From the NCBI GenBank assembly GCA_018873245.2, contig JAEMBT020000002.1:11964001-12028000 (forward strand): a stretch of 64,000 bases of DNA, given 5' to 3'. The notes under the pieces were generated by a model. It ran no database searches. It was not told the origin of the DNA and was given only the letters and a program-made list of their open reading frames with translations. Source of the stretch: Archegozetes longisetosus. Taxonomy: Eukaryota > Arthropoda > Arachnida > Sarcoptiformes > Trhypochthoniidae. The translations under genes and the position numbers were made by a program. The stretch's first letter is position 1. Every line of letters begins with the position of its first letter. Positions 12,944 to 27,500 of this stretch are shown piece by piece.

Positions 12944-14386
12944 CTATTGTACACATTCTTCCAGTACATTGTCGTCATTGATGCCACTAATTTTAGGTCT
13001 TTGCACCTCGTCGTCAACTATGTCGTCGTCGTCCCATCCTTCCTCTTCTTCTTCAATTGATTTTTCTAGTCTTTTAATATTATTTTCGCGTTCATTTTCA
13101 GCATTTTTTGCATCACTTTTGATTGAACGAAAATTATTATCGAACGCGGGTGCGGGCTCTATCCTGACCGTGTCGTTATCATAATCTAGTGAATCTCTTC
13201 TTCTGTTCCTCATAACGTCATAGTCTGTTTGTCTGACGCAAACGCCATTTATGATTTCGTTTCTTTGTGTCGCTAAATCATAAGCGTCTTCGTCGTCGTC
13301 CATCATGTCATCACTCATTCCATCGTCATCGGCATAGTCATCGTCTTCATCAGCAGAGAACTCAAGTCCAGGATCAACCCATTGAGGCTGTGCTGGCTTT
13401 CGTCTTGAGCTGGAGCTGGTCACTAATTGGGGTTTTCGTCTACTGCTTCCAATAGTTCTTGAGTTCTTGCTCAGATCCAATTCGACGGACTCATCACCAG
13501 AACCAACACTGCCATCTGAGTCGTCGTTCAGGCAAAGCGAATGCCTGTTCAAGTTCTTATTTTGTTGACTAGTCATACTTAGATCTAAAGTCCCCATTTC
13601 ATCTTCTTGTATCGAAGATCCCGGAGAAGAACAGCTGTTGGTGTTTGCATACATGTGTGAAGAGACCGGTGATGTAGCGTACAAACTCGAATATTTGGAT
13701 CTGTGAGATGGAGATGAAGAGTTTCCACCGCCACGAATTCTAATGTCTGAAAGCCTTTGCGATAACAGTATTCGAAACTGTACTGGATCGAAATTGACGC
13801 CATCTCTGCCGAGGTTGTACGGCAATTGGCTCTGGTTTGATCCATTGTCTTCATTACTGTTGGTAATCTGCTTGAGACGCATACGATGATTGTGAAACCA
13901 ATTAGTGATTGTGCGTAGCGATAGATTCAGTTCGTTTGCTAAGAACTCAATAGTTGTAGTGCTCGGGTACGGATCCATCGAAAAGGCAACTCTCAACGCC
14001 TCCTTCTGTTCTTCAGAGAATAAGATTCTTGCCTTTTTAACAGCTGGAGCGCCGTATGACGATCGACTGATCAGTGCCTTCGATGAAGCGAGTGATCCAG
14101 AATTAGGCGATGTATTGAAATTGTTTGAGAAGTTGTAGATGTGATTATCGAGCGGTTTAATGCTACCAATTGTATCTTCGAGATGAGTTCGTCTCCTCTT
14201 ATTTGCTTCTCGTCTTTCGTTTTTAAGTGTTTGTAATTTTTCAATATTATGCGAATCGTTTAACCATAACTGCATTCTTATGAATGGCTCACGACCCTTG
14301 ATGCTAAGCATATGCCACGGCTTTGGTTTTGAGAGCAATTCACTGACGGAACCTTGAGATAAGCCGAGGACTACCTCTCCAAAGAT
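12944..14386 (-). CDS. cut: cut/CUX last exon: CUT3 C-terminal half, homeodomain, acidic C-terminus
   Basis: This exon encodes 480 residues, then TAG. It starts in phase 0 at ATC TTT GGA after TTAG and completes CUT3 ([18 protein letters not shown], then [21 protein letters not shown]). A basic segment [11 protein letters not shown] is a likely nuclear localisation signal. The homeodomain is at 13862-14041, with WFHNHR giving W48, F49, His50, N51 and R53. His50 is the Cut-class hallmark. Downstream are [10 protein letters not shown] (13763-13792), two DLS motifs (LDLSM near 13577-13588, ELDLSK near 13469-13480), a duplicated SSRRKP (13430-13447 and 13394-13411) followed by PQWV, an acidic run (about 13283-13354), NEIINGVCV (13235-13261) and a second acidic run (about 13004-13054). 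Several of these match insect Cut C-termini as I remember them. Confidence 0.95.
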   Translation of the reverse strand: MFGEVVLGLSQGSVSELLSKPKPWHMLSIKGREPFIRMQLWLNDSHNIEKLQTLKNERREANKRRRTHLEDTIGSIKPLDNHIYNFSNNFNTSPNSGSLASSKALISRSSYGAPAVKKARILFSEEQKEALRVAFSMDPYPSTTTIEFLANELNLSLRTITNWFHNHRMRLKQITNSNEDNGSNQSQLPYNLGRDGVNFDPVQFRILLSQRLSDIRIRGGGNSSSPSHRSKYSSLYATSPVSSHMYANTNSCSSPGSSIQEDEMGTLDLSMTSQQNKNLNRHSLCLNDDSDGSVGSGDESVELDLSKNSRTIGSSRRKPQLVTSSSSRRKPAQPQWVDPGLEFSADEDDDYADDDGMSDDMMDDDEDAYDLATQRNEIINGVCVRQTDYDVMRNRRRDSLDYDNDTVRIEPAPAFDNNFRSIKSDAKNAENERENNIKRLEKSIEEEEEGWDDDDIVDDEVQRPKISGINDDNVLEECVQ

Positions 14387-17300
14387 CTAATTATTTGGGG
14401 GGAAAAAGTAATCTTAGAATTGAAGACCAATAAAGATAGATAGAGACAGATAATGACAGATAGACAGAATCAATTGACAAAGTACCTTTTGTCCGATATT
14501 GTGAGCCATAAGAGTTTCTTTGATTTTAGTAGTGATACTTTGTGTATCGAGATCAGTGGTGAGCGCTGCCATTTCGTAAACTGATGGCTGCATATAAGCG
14601 AGTGATGAAGACGATGATCGACTATAATTAGAAGTACTATGAGTACTGTGTGGTTGACCCAAACGGCGCGAAATACTGTTTGATGTTGAAAGAGATGATT
14701 GAATGGCAGTCGTCGCTGAGCTTGTAATGTGATGTTCTGGAGTCGAAGTGCTCGATCGATGTCCAGCAGTATCTGAAAAGCCGGGACTTGTCGATTGTCT
14801 GCAAGTGTCGAGCACTTTGACGGGTGATATATCTTGGGCCTTGAGATTAGTCGACTTTATTGCTGCAATCGATGAACTAGAATTAATGGATGGTGGAGTT
14901 GTGTTGGCTATTGATGACACCACTGGACTTATTGAAGCACTTGTAGCTCCAGCAACAAAGCTTCCGGTTCTCATCAATTTTTCGGGAGCTATCTTGTATT
15001 GACTCGCGACTAACTTGTGGATCGCGTTCTCATCTTCTAAAAACATTTTCATTCTAATGAACGGTTCGCGTCCTTTTTGAGTCAACATATGCCACGGTTT
15101 AGGCCTCGCGAGTAGATCTGAAACTGAGCCTTGCGATAGACCTAAAACGCTTTCGCCAAACAGTCGCTGACTAATTGAGTATTGACTTAACTGTTCTTTT
15201 ACTTTCTTAACTATATCTTCAGTATTTAAATTATTGTATTGATCAAACTGTTGCTGAGTTATTGGCGGCAACACAGCTTTAGCCGGTCTGCTCGGTGTTG
15301 ACGGCACCGCTGGAATCGCTGATTGTGATAATAATGAGTTTGTTATTGATTGCATTCGTTGCAATGGAGACGCCGCTGAGCTTAAGTCTTCTACTGAACT
15401 AATATCTCCACTATTATTGTTATTAAGTAAAGACCCATTCGATGCAGCTCCTGATGGAGGTGTTGATGAAAATGTTTTGTTATGACCACTACTGACTTCT
15501 GGTTTTGGCCTCACAAGAGAGAAGGCACTAGCGTGTCGCAAATCAGTCTCTGAAGATGATGATGAAGACCCGAACGTGTCACGTGATTCACGAGCGCTAC
15601 CATTTGTCTGCTTCTCGGATCTCATTCTCGCGTCCAGTGGTAATGAAGGATCCATTAGATGAGGTAAACCGAGATAGTTGGCTCCATTCACCAGACCAGC
15701 AGCTGCTGCGGCCGCCGACGCGGCCGTGAATCGCGCAAAAATCTCAGAATTCGAAACGTTCGATGAATGAGTTCCGGCTGAAGCCATTTGAGTTAGGCGC
15801 GAAAGTTCCTGATGATAGATAGCTAGAGCCTGTCTGATCTCGTCTTGACTTCGCTCGTAGCCCATTCCGTGCGGATGTCTGAACCCTTCTTCAACCTGCT
15901 GTCCAATCAGTTTTGCCAACTCTTCCTGATATATTCTGGCCACCATATCTTGAGATATGTCATCGTTTTCAAACTTTCTCAAGACTCTTCGGGTCAGATT
16001 GGAGGTGTCTCCTCTGTAAAGATTACTTATTGTAGCCAAAGTAGCAGCACTTGCAGGTGAGCGTCTATCTGACCTTTCTTCTCGATCACTGTTATCACTA
16101 TTAACTTCGTTTGCGTTGTCATTCAATCTTTCACTTTTGATTTGAACGGCATCTCCATTGAGAAGAGGTGTAGCGCTTCCTCTACTGCCATTCTTGTTGG
16201 GGCTCAACATTGCTCTCTGCGCTTCACTTAATATTTGAGCGATTCTTTCTTCGGCTGCCGGATCGTCCTGTTTGAAAGTTGTTGACTCTTTGCCTATAAT
16301 TTTTCAACAAAAATAAATCGATGTTAAATTGAGCATTGAGTTTGAGTTTGAGTTTGGAGTTTGTAGCTAATTCAAAACCAACAGAATTACGCATCTCGCA
16401 AAATAGACTCTCTAAACTGGTCTAGATGTGATAAAATTAGCAAACATTCGTACCTTTCCGCGGGACCATTGATTTGAGAAAATAGATACATCTCTCATCT
16501 GCAGCCCATGCGTGCATTTTTCTGTAGGAATCTCTTCCTTTTTCAGTCAATTTATCCCAAGGTTTAGGCTTAGATAATAGTTCGCTAACAGTTCCCTGTG
16601 ATAATCCGAGAACATATTTTGCGAACAATCGCTGCCCAATATTGTGTACAGAAAGAAGTTCACGAACACATCGTGATATATTAAGCGTGTTCAATGTTTC
16701 GTTCATGTATTTCTCTACATTGACACGTAATTGTTGATGAAGCTTTTCATATGTATTTCCTATTGAAACTGGTGGTGAGCTTCTGGTACTGAGTCCACCG
16801 ATTTCAATGCTAGCCGGACTACCACTGCTATTATTTACAATTGGTTCATCACTGCATATTATTGCACTTGAACTCGTAGGAGTGCCTACACTGCCCGTTG
16901 ATTTTGCATCTGCATCATCGTTAGATGTGGGAGGAGGTGATGGTGAACCTGTCGCGTTATTTGAACTGTTCTGATCGTTACTGGCAGCTATTACTGCTTC
17001 TCTTTTGAACGCTTTAGCGTACGAATTGACGATCTCTTCGCCAAGCATTGAGCCAAATGTTTCGACATTACCTAAATTTTGAAAGGGTGGCAAAAATTGA
17101 GGCATCAAATGACGAGGCAGCGAATTTCCCAGTTCGGCGTTCGCCGCTTTCAGCGCAGTGTTCTCCGATTGAAGAGCTTTGGTCTTTTCAAGCAAATAAA
17201 GTTCGAATGGCTTATGATCACGCAGAGCATTGGTTCCAATGTGACCCAACTCTGCTTTCAAAAGATTGAGCTCGCGTTTAATTTCATCGTAATCCTGCTG

Positions 17301-20300
17301 CCGCTCTAGTTTCTCTTCTAAATGTTTAATAATCTTATTTTTCTCAGCTAAAATTTCTTCCAGTTGAGATATCTAAACGACAAATTAGAAAATCACAAAA
17401 TTACAAAATAAGAATCAAAAAACTTTTAACTCTAAGTAAGTATAAGTAAACTAATTAGCCCAACATGAGTGAGCGCGCGTACGGCCACTTCATTTGCCGC
17501 TAATATATAATTAAACTTTTACAGCTAATTAACCTATTCGTGTAATTATAACCCCTGAGCACCAAATTCATTAAATTACTTTTGTATATATTAGGTTAAC
17601 AGTATATTCATTACCTGTGCAGCGGTTGTTTCTTTCAGTGTAGCTATAGTGGACTCCAACCTCTCAATGTCATCGACTAGCCGAGAGATCTAAGACCAAA
17701 AAACAAGCATTCAATTAATTGACTGATCTTTCAGCAGAAAAGACTTAGTTGCGAAAGCTAGAACTGCAGTCTCAAGCGTATGGCAGCGCACAAGTACAGC
17801 ATACAAGAGTTGCAGTCGCCCACAAGTGAGCATTAGAACTATATTCCGAACGAAGTCAGTATATGTTTGTACGTACGCAAAGCTTTACAGAGCAAATATT
17901 TTATCATTTTGACATTAGGCTAACGAATAACACATATCTGACATTTGTTTGCAATGTTGAGCTACTGTAATGTTGCACTAAAAAAAGCAGCGGTGAATCT
18001 TGTTTTACATGTTACATTGAGTTTGTTTTACATGATTATACAATAACTAACCTCCTTTTCCTTTACCGCAAGTCGGTTCTCAAACGAAGACGATGACGAA
18101 GATGTACTGGTGGTTAATGATAATAACAAATTTGTTGGCGTGTCTATTGTAGTAGTCCTAGAATTATCTTCTAGTTCAATTTTTTTCATATTAACGACAG
18201 TATTGTCTTCATAAGTTTCGGCGTTTGACTGCAAAACAATAGACAAATATTTATGTTGTATATGTGTTAGACCGAGTAATTTGTGAAAAATAAAATCTAA
18301 AGACGTTTATCTTTGATCAAAAATTATGTGAACGCGAAGGGAGAATAATGAAAACAATATTAAATAAATTAAGGTTGTGGGTTGTAGTTAGGAGATAAAA
18401 CCATTCAAGCATTAAATCGTAATCAAATGACATACAAAACGAGGCTAAACACCCGCAACAAAATCTTTTTCTATTCCACTGAACAATTCTTACATGAATT
18501 TTACCTATCAATTGAGGCTAATTTGGATTCTAGTTAAATAAAGTTAATATTTAGATTTTCAGGTGCTTTCAAAGTTTTATCATATCTGAGCCATAAACTT
18601 ATTTCTCAGTCAATGTCCTAACTCTTGCCAAAAGAGTAACCACAACAATAATAGCAAATAATAGTAATAATAATTGCGAATTGCGTTGCGCAAAATGCAT
18701 TGTAATGATTTGGCGATCAAATTATTAATGCCAATTTTTATCAAAAAAGTCACGATTGAGATTTCCAGTGTCATTGAGAGAAGTATTGATGTGGGAAAGT
18801 TGGGAAACAAGACCTTACTTTTTGGAATAACTCTGTTAAGGCAACTCCACTTTTGAACATATGGCAGTTCAAAAAATGGCAATAGTTTCAGCTTTGAATA
18901 TGACATAACTCATCAACACAAAAAAGCACATTTCAGTCTTTCAGTCTTTCTTTAGTGGTGGCCGGCTTTTTACAAACCGATCTCGGCTCGGATGGAACCA
19001 ATGTTGTGTAACGTGAAGAGGCCACTCAGGAGAGCGATCGAGGAGAAGTTCAATGTGAATAAATATGTTAAGAGTGAGAGTTAGGATAGTTTAGGCAACA
19101 CTATTACGCCACTTAGACCCCCATCAGTGAATTGCATTGCAATACATGCACAGACACGATAAAATAGACATTCTCTTCATAGCCAATATGACATCCATTG
19201 GTCTTTGGCTATTAGTATTTCCGGTAAGAAATAACGCCTGGCATGGGATAATAAAAATTGGCAAAACATAGTTCAATATAGAAGTATTATATAGCTCTCC
19301 CTTTCTAAGGTTATAATAGTTAATGATTTCCTGGCAATCACATCGTCATGTGTGGATTATAAGTTCCACTTCTCTGCCCTATGTATCGCCCGATCAACTC
19401 TATTCACATATATGAGTCAACCAGGATCAAACTCGAACAACTTCTAATCAAACTCTACTATCACTTCTAGCATGAGACATCGAGAAATAAGATTAAAATT
19501 TACTGGTCTTGTTTTATCGTAATTCACCAAACACAATACAAATACATTGATAATAATAGAGTAAGCGTGCCATAAAGATCCTATAGGAATTGAAGCGTAC
19601 ATTATTAATGAGTAAGACATACAAACACATAACCTTATTGTACAGGATGTGGTGCATTCAAATAGATTGAACAGAACTTGAGTTAACTTAAATTACTAGT
19701 AAAGAATGATTTTTAACAATTGAAACACATCGCACAGACTGACCCTTGGAATAGTAAAGTACTAGAGAAAGAGCACTTTATATACATTATATTAGTGTTA
19801 TACGTTTGTGCGTGTTATATTAAAATAAAACTTTCAAAGTACACTTCACTTATAGTGAACTACTAATGAGTGAAAGCTAAACAGTGTATTGCCATCGCTT
19901 AGATCGTTAGTTAAATTTATAAGTGGATTTGCCAAAAATGCAAAGAGATCCACTAATGCACCTATTGGTGAACATATTTCACAATATTTCTTACATAATA
20001 TATTATGCTGTCATCCCATTTGAAATAATGTTTTCTCTTCTATAATATAATTTGCTGTGAAATTCGACTAACAGTCTGCGGTACTGCTAACATTATCAAT
20101 GCTTATCAGTTTATTTAAGTTGAGAGAAAGAGAGGGACAAACTTATTTGTAAGGCTATAGCTTCAAAATGATTACAATACGGGAATTGAATTGGTAAGTC
20201 TAGCACAATTGTAGTAAGAGGTGACCAACCAAAATGTTGCAAATGCTGGCATTCATATAGCCTTTCTAATGTGTCTTGAAAAACGATCAGTTGTTGAGAG

Positions 20301-21498
20301 AGTTAAAACTTTGCTCTATTGCTATTGTGAAGTTCATCCGAAAAGAAAGAGAAAGAGTGATAAAGAGTCAGCTTTTGAGTACCTCAGCGTTTTTTCAGGA
20401 TATGATAGTGAGCTAATCATATTTTAGTAAAGAGTAGAATATAGTGGAATAGATTGCAGTAGAGTTTCATAAAGATCATTAAATGTTCGCGCAAATAATT
20501 ATTGCTGGTCTGATGAAAGGCCTGGTATGCACAGTATCCTAAGAAGAAGACAAAAGCCAAGTCATGTTTTATGGGATATGGTGTACAGATGCATATAATA
20601 TGACCATTGTCTTTGCTTTTGTCTTTCATGTCTCTGTTTTTCTGTCGCACTACAGATAATAGATCAACATTAGACAACAGTGTGAGTGACTGAGCCTTAT
20701 TTCACTATCAGCTAAAGTAATACACAGTACAGTAGTTCTAATGCATAATAGTTATCATAGCTTTACACAAATAAATTAACTTTCTGTTGGGATGAAAAGA
20801 TTATTAATTTTTACTTTAGAGTCCCTCTCTCTGGAATGCATTTATCGCTTGAGTGAACACAAAGTTAAACTATACGAAAACGTTTAAAAGACATTAAAAG
20901 TTTTGCCTCAAAGAGTTACATTATTGAATGAATAGCAAAGAAGCAATAGCCAACCAAACGAGCAAAAGCAATGCCATAAGTCAACGACTAAAGCTTATAG
21001 CTTATAGCCATAGTTGTTAATAGTTATTAAGGGGCGCTCCTATTAAAGCCCAGTTAATGAATATTCATGAGCCAACGAACGCAATACACAAACGATGCAC
21101 TAAACACAAGTATAAGTTATAAAATGAACAGATTATTATGAAACAAAGACAATAGACTCGACAATACAATCCAACCAACCGACCAGTAAACTAAGCCTTA
21201 CTGGGATTAAATGTTATAATACAGAAATGAGGCGTAAGAAATGCGAGATATAGAATATAACATGTAGTGCTTATATACTAATAACAGCATTTATTTAACT
21301 AATATAAATACGCAATATGTGAACAAATGTGACATTCCGCTAATTGTCATTTACGAATATTATTATCATCAGCTCAACAGAATATAACTTATATAACTAT
21401 AACTTCTTATTATTTCTACTGCAAAAAATTCTTATCCCACTGTCTACACAGTCAGCCGAACCACTCCAAAGATTAGATCTCAAACAAATTATAAACAT

Positions 21499-21539
<41 letters not shown>

Positions 21540-24500
21540 CAGACATGGCTCTTATTTTATTAGGCAAAATTCTTATGACTTTTAGGCTAAATGTGCCTTA
21601 GAATCAGTCTCTTGATCTCTGGTTTTTTACTCAGTGCTCACCAAAACCCAGTTCAAAGTCATTAAGAGAGCGAAATCGAGTAGAACTTTTCAAAGTTTAT
21701 GTTTGTTGATCTGAATTGTACGAAATTCAGTAATGCTATGCAAAACATTCAAATCGTGGAATGACATTAAATTTTGCAAATTTAAGTTCAGAATAAGAGC
21801 AAACTGTAATGGCCATAAATGAATAGTTTTATAAATAACGCCTTTACCTATATTTAAGGGAGTCTAACTCAGTCTAACTCAGTCTAACTCAGTCCAAATC
21901 ATAGTATATCACTAAAAGTAATCTGATAGTAACATTTCAAGCAATTTGCTTGACGTTTGCAAATTGTGATGAGGTTAAGCCAAAAGTAGTATTAAAGCAT
22001 GCAAGAAGACAACATCATTACTTGGCACTCAAGTGTACACTTTTGCTAAACTTGTACACATTCGGATACAGATAGGTTACGAGTGAGTCCATCAAAAAAC
22101 TATACAATAAGCGCCAAATTAGACGCAATTAGCCAACCAAATGTCTTATATTCAACTGATTGCAATCAACTAATATTATGATTTTAATGATGATGATCAA
22201 GGTTTGAAAAGAGGTGCAATCATCAAGAAAGTGGGTGGGATTATAGGCCATTCAAGTTTCGTAAGTACTAATGTTGCTTACATTGATTCGTCCAAACAAA
22301 CCTCATTCATACTGGCCTTACGAGAAAGAGTCGCCATTGAAAGCACTAACGATTTGATCAAACTTTATTATATCTGAACTATCGTTTGAAGTTGATATGA
22401 GAAACCTATTATAATAGATGAAATAGAACCAGAACACTATTGCCATTAGATACTTCCTAAACTGGCGAGAATTATAATGGAGCGCATCATTGAATATCAT
22501 TAATATCACATCATGATTGCTGAAAGTGAAGATATAATCTACTTATGACATGAATTTCATTCTATATATCAATTAACAGTAATTGAAACCTAATATTTTG
22601 TTTATCGTGATAACCATCAGAAGTATTGAATTTAATGTTTTATTATGGCATTAGAATAAAAATGCTAATAAAACTGCTTTATTGACATTATGAATAAAAA
22701 TGTAATCGTGATTGATATCTACCCTAAATTGAAACCTATTTGACGAAAAGGCGGAATAGCAAAGAAGTTCAACTGTATTTCGTTGGATGGGTTGCGGTAA
22801 AAGTATGTGATGCGTAGTTAACTAATTTGTTGCCACAAGTAAATAACAAACCGACTAAACTAAAAGCGTTAATAGATAGACAGAGAATGATAGCTATGCT
22901 AAACTTTACAATCAAAACTAAAGCCCAATTCTATAGAAAAACTGGAACCAAAGTTAGGAAAGCATCAAAGATGATGCGTCAAATTGAAGCATAGGATATG
23001 AACACATATTGAGAGATAAGCCGCCACAGTGAACATCACTTTGTGAACACGACTTTGTGAACATGGCTTTACCGTTGCCTTCACTGATTCACTCGCCATT
23101 ATAAAAGCTCATACAATTTTACACATCAAAGAACAACATACTATTAGATCATATGTTAGAATTGCCAACAACCAAATTTACCAAATATTATTACTGCAGA
23201 TCATTCAAAAGGCAATTTTTCCATTGGTTTGCACTTTTACATTAGTCGTTGGGTCTCACAAAGAGCTCATTTTCAAATGGATTTTAATTTTTCATCACTG
23301 AATTAAGCCTAATAGGACTCACTATACAAAACATAAATTCAAATAATATTTATACTAACTTTGAGATTTTGCCCGATTTTAGCTTCACTAATGCACGCCT
23401 GATTCAAACTTTGAATAGCACTAATGAACTTTTCAAGAGAGTAGAAGAGATGGACAGCCGAGTCGGGGAGAGAGAGAGAGAGAGAGAGAGAGCAAAGAGA
23501 ACTGGCGTCACTTTATTTCCAATTTAGAGGGTAACTAATCATGAAAACATACACATATACTGAAAATTGGAAATTTAGTGTATTATTCTTAAGCTATTTT
23601 TCTTCTCTTTGTATTATTCACAACAAATGGATAACTTACAACTTTGCACATATGAATGATTGGGCGTAACTGAGAATAACTTTTAACAGCTTTAGCGCTA
23701 ATAAATTTTTATAAACTAAGTTAATGCTCAAATGTTAGAATTGTTTTTCTGCTAACTTAACTGCAATAGTTAAAGATATAGAATGTGAAAATTAATGCCA
23801 ACAAATTAAAAGATTAAATATGAGTTCCAATAAATTAAAGGCTGATAAATAGAGCTATTCTCGATCGTATGATCAATTCGTTATTGCAAATCTAAAACCC
23901 AATCCAAGTGTACCTTAATATAAAAATACACATACAATGTGTATAAGGATAGAGATAAAAAGCTGTAAAGCAATAAATACACAATGCAATTGAAGGAAGG
24001 TGTGTGCGGCAATCACAAAAGAGCATAGCATCTCGGGTGGTCTTTTGCCGATTGGTTGTATAACATATTTTCGATTGTGTGAATCTATTGCCGTCAAATT
24101 GCCTATACCTGTTCATGACTGATGGCTTTGCGAAGGTGACTCCCAATACAATCACTCTATATTGACTCTATTAATAATTTTGTGCATACGTGTCAGCTAT
24201 TAGTGCAAAAATATTGCAATAAATTTATTCTCTTAATTATTGACGCAATTTACAATATATCGACGATATGGCTATCAAATAAGAGATGTATAGAGAAATA
24301 TGCAGCAAATAAAGCATATATTAAGTTATAAAATGATAGTGGGGTTCAATATCTTAATTTTATCTATACCTAAAGTTAAACATGTTTTATGACAATTTAT
24401 TGCCTCCCAATAGTGTTCCTGAGCAATACTGTTCCGTGAAGAAAATAATGGCATACAATAATAAAACTTTGATCCTTTATTTGATAGACTTTGGTGGAGC

Positions 24501-27500
24501 GCAATGCAACCAATTCTATAACAATATATGCTCAATAACTGATAATGAACGCGGTTTAGCTACTGATAACAACTATAAAAAAATAGTTGTGTAGAATATC
24601 AAAGTGCATAAATCAGCCAATAACAAAAATTATAGCCATGGCTGTGACATTAATATCAGCAAAAATATTCTCTACTATTTCAATCTTGTTCCAACATTCT
24701 TTATTTTTTTCTGTCACACTCTGTTAAGCCCAATCTAATTTGGATCAAATTGAGAATCAAAAACTACGACTAAGTACATGTTGAACAACAAGATTAGAGA
24801 GCGTCTACTTTGTGATCCTAATCGGCCAAATAGGATGTAATCTTTATTATTCGCTAACAATTCGGCGTCGCAATTATCGGTGAACGAGAAAAAAGACGTG
24901 AAATATAAGCAATACTGTAATAATAGCATTCACACTCAATATATATATTTACTAACAAAACTATATAAAAGTCCTGACATGCTTTATTGAAATGGTCTTT
25001 CGTGCAGAGATGCTGTATATGAAGCTTTATATGTGATCGTGTGCGAGTATGTGATGCTGTTGAGATGTGCGCCTGCAGCACGCCTGCTATACACACACAC
25101 ACACACACACACACACAGACTATCACAGTATTATTTTGGTATATGTCTTATTTTTATATGTTCTCTCTTCTCATCTCATATATATAGAATGCAATACAAT
25201 TATCCGATGCAATAGAACGCATCCCATGTATAACTGAGTTATACTTTACGGAAGACACACACGCAAAGAACTGACAAACTGAAACTTCTCTGCTCCAAAA
25301 TGAACTACAACTAGTACTGTAAGCTAACCATATATAAGCACTCAATCCAACGCAATTAATTATTAAAAGAGCACATATATATCCAATACTAATATAAGAG
25401 TAACTAGAGTGGAGTGCGTGTAACTGCAACTATAAAATGAAACTCTCTATTCTCTCTCTATTCTATCTCTTTCTCTTTTTTCTCTACACACTTGACGACA
25501 ATGCGATAACGAAGAAAAATTCGCTTTACTCTCAATTTATTGTATGGAAGTAATAATATATGAATTAATGAGACTGGATACACCACTCGACAAGTAAATA
25601 ACATGTAATCACAGCCACAACCCCAACCATCAAACTCCTGAAAATAGCAACGCTGAACAAAACGCAATTGCATGTAATTTCTTCTATTTCATGCTCCATT
25701 TTCTGATGGCCCGACTCCAACTCAAGACACGAAAAATTAAGTTTTGCATTAAGACTGAGCTGATTGGTTGGTGGACCGATCTCTGCACTACCAAATGACT
25801 ATATGACTAAATGACTTAATAGTAAAATAGTGAAACCAATCCAACCGAGTAGAGCACCAAATTAAGAGTGCTTACAACTAAATAAGTTGTTACCTTAAAA
25901 TAACTTTAGAAGGCTATACCACATTCATAATGTGACTATTCATCTAATGGTCCATTGTTCACACCAACATTACTTAATTCAATTTATGTCAATCTAAAAC
26001 AATTAATTTCACTCTTCTTTCTATCAAATCTAACTTGAGTTGAAGCTGCAAAATTGCAAAATCAAACAACCCATCGCTACCTGAACAAAGCTCTGCGGCA
26101 ATTCAATCATAACTATTCTTCTCGACCTGATTTCATCAGAACACTGTTCTTAATGGCACGAGCAAAGCGAACGTATAATTTAATCGCAATTATACTTGTG
26201 ATGCTGTTGTCGCTGGTTAAATACGAAACACCGAAATCTTACCTCTTTGTTCGTTTCCTTCTCTGATTCGGCCATTTTGTTGGTTATTGTAATTTGATCT
26301 ACAGTTTCCAAACTACTGCTCCTATTATGACAGATGAGAGATTGGTTAGAAAAAAATGAGTTCAATTTAATCAAATTTGTCGACATAATTGGTTGAAGTG
26401 ACTCATTGTGATTGTGAAAAAGTTTTAAATGAATTATCATAACCTGAATCACAATAGAAATTAGAATTAAAGGGAAATAATAGTACACTACAATCAGATA
26501 TCGATGATGGCTATGTGTGTGCAATAGCCGTAATATAATGACATTTACGATCAGTTAGGCCTTGACAATAATTTAACGTCAGCCAAACTTATTTAATAGC
26601 GGAGAAAAACTCAAATAATTCTAATTGTTTTTCTCTAAAGTTATAACTTTTGTTTTACATCAATTGAAGGGAAAGGGAAAAAGTTTTCATACAATGTCGT
26701 GTTTGACAATAACAACAAATTGTCTTAAATGAAAGCATACTAAAGTAGTTGTATAAGTTGATAGTGGGTTAACTAGTCTATAATTGCTACGAGGATAAAA
26801 TTTTGCCAATTCTTACTTTGCATAAAATAAATTGTCATTCCTCCAGCGATCTGCTTCTAAATTTTCACTTGATTGTGATTGGTTCAAGGCTGAAAACAAA
26901 AAGATTAAGGAAAATTTTAACATTTTCTTACTTAGTATTTATTTCTAATTTTTAATTATCCTCTAATTTTTAATCGTTCTCTAGCTTTTAATGTATTTCT
27001 CTAAGACAATACTTGTTTAGTTCCTCATAACTTTCTAAACTCATCCATTGCGAAACGGATGGATACTTATTTGACTCACCACTTTGTAAATCTTGTACGT
27101 ATTCGCCAACTAATGAAGACTCTAATGATGAGTTGTTCGAAGCTATTTGTTTGTCGCTTATTGTAGAATCAATCTGTAAATATTAGTTAAACAAATCGTA
27201 AGTCAATTTTTCTCTATACAAATCAATTTCTGGTCAAATAGAGCTCAGCTATTTCGAACAGGAATACAAGACAGGAAATCTGCCCTTTCTATTGGAAAAT
27301 GTTCCCAAAAGTCTGTTTGCAAATCGAGTAAAGTTTTGATTTTTTCCAGAAAATAGCACTTTGTCGATTATTAGCTCAAATCGAATGAATAACAAACAAA
27401 TAAGCTTAACTGAAATAATTGAGTCAATATCGGAAATGAAACTGAATTAAGAGAAGGTAAGCATCAGGAAAATATCTCACTAAGACTATAATTACATTTG

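Larger units (their letters stand above)
18229..26242 (-). other. cut: 8.0-kb intron of cut/CUX
   Basis: No coding exon could be recognised on the minus strand in this stretch. It holds several microsatellites (21502-21538, 23468-23492, 25091-25117) and a 10-bp triplicate (21861-21895). In CUX1 a long coiled-coil segment would be encoded near here. None was seen, although a short exon with phase 0 at both ends could be missed. Confidence 0.6.

Noticed and set aside
13267..17309. Plus-strand and alternative-frame open frames inside the cut/CUX exons
   Set aside because: They are antisense or out-of-frame shadows of the CUT and homeodomain coding exons.
24854..25215. Open frames with Cys-Val and Thr-His repeats on both strands
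   Set aside because: They are produced by the (AC)n tract at 25091-25117 and have no other content.
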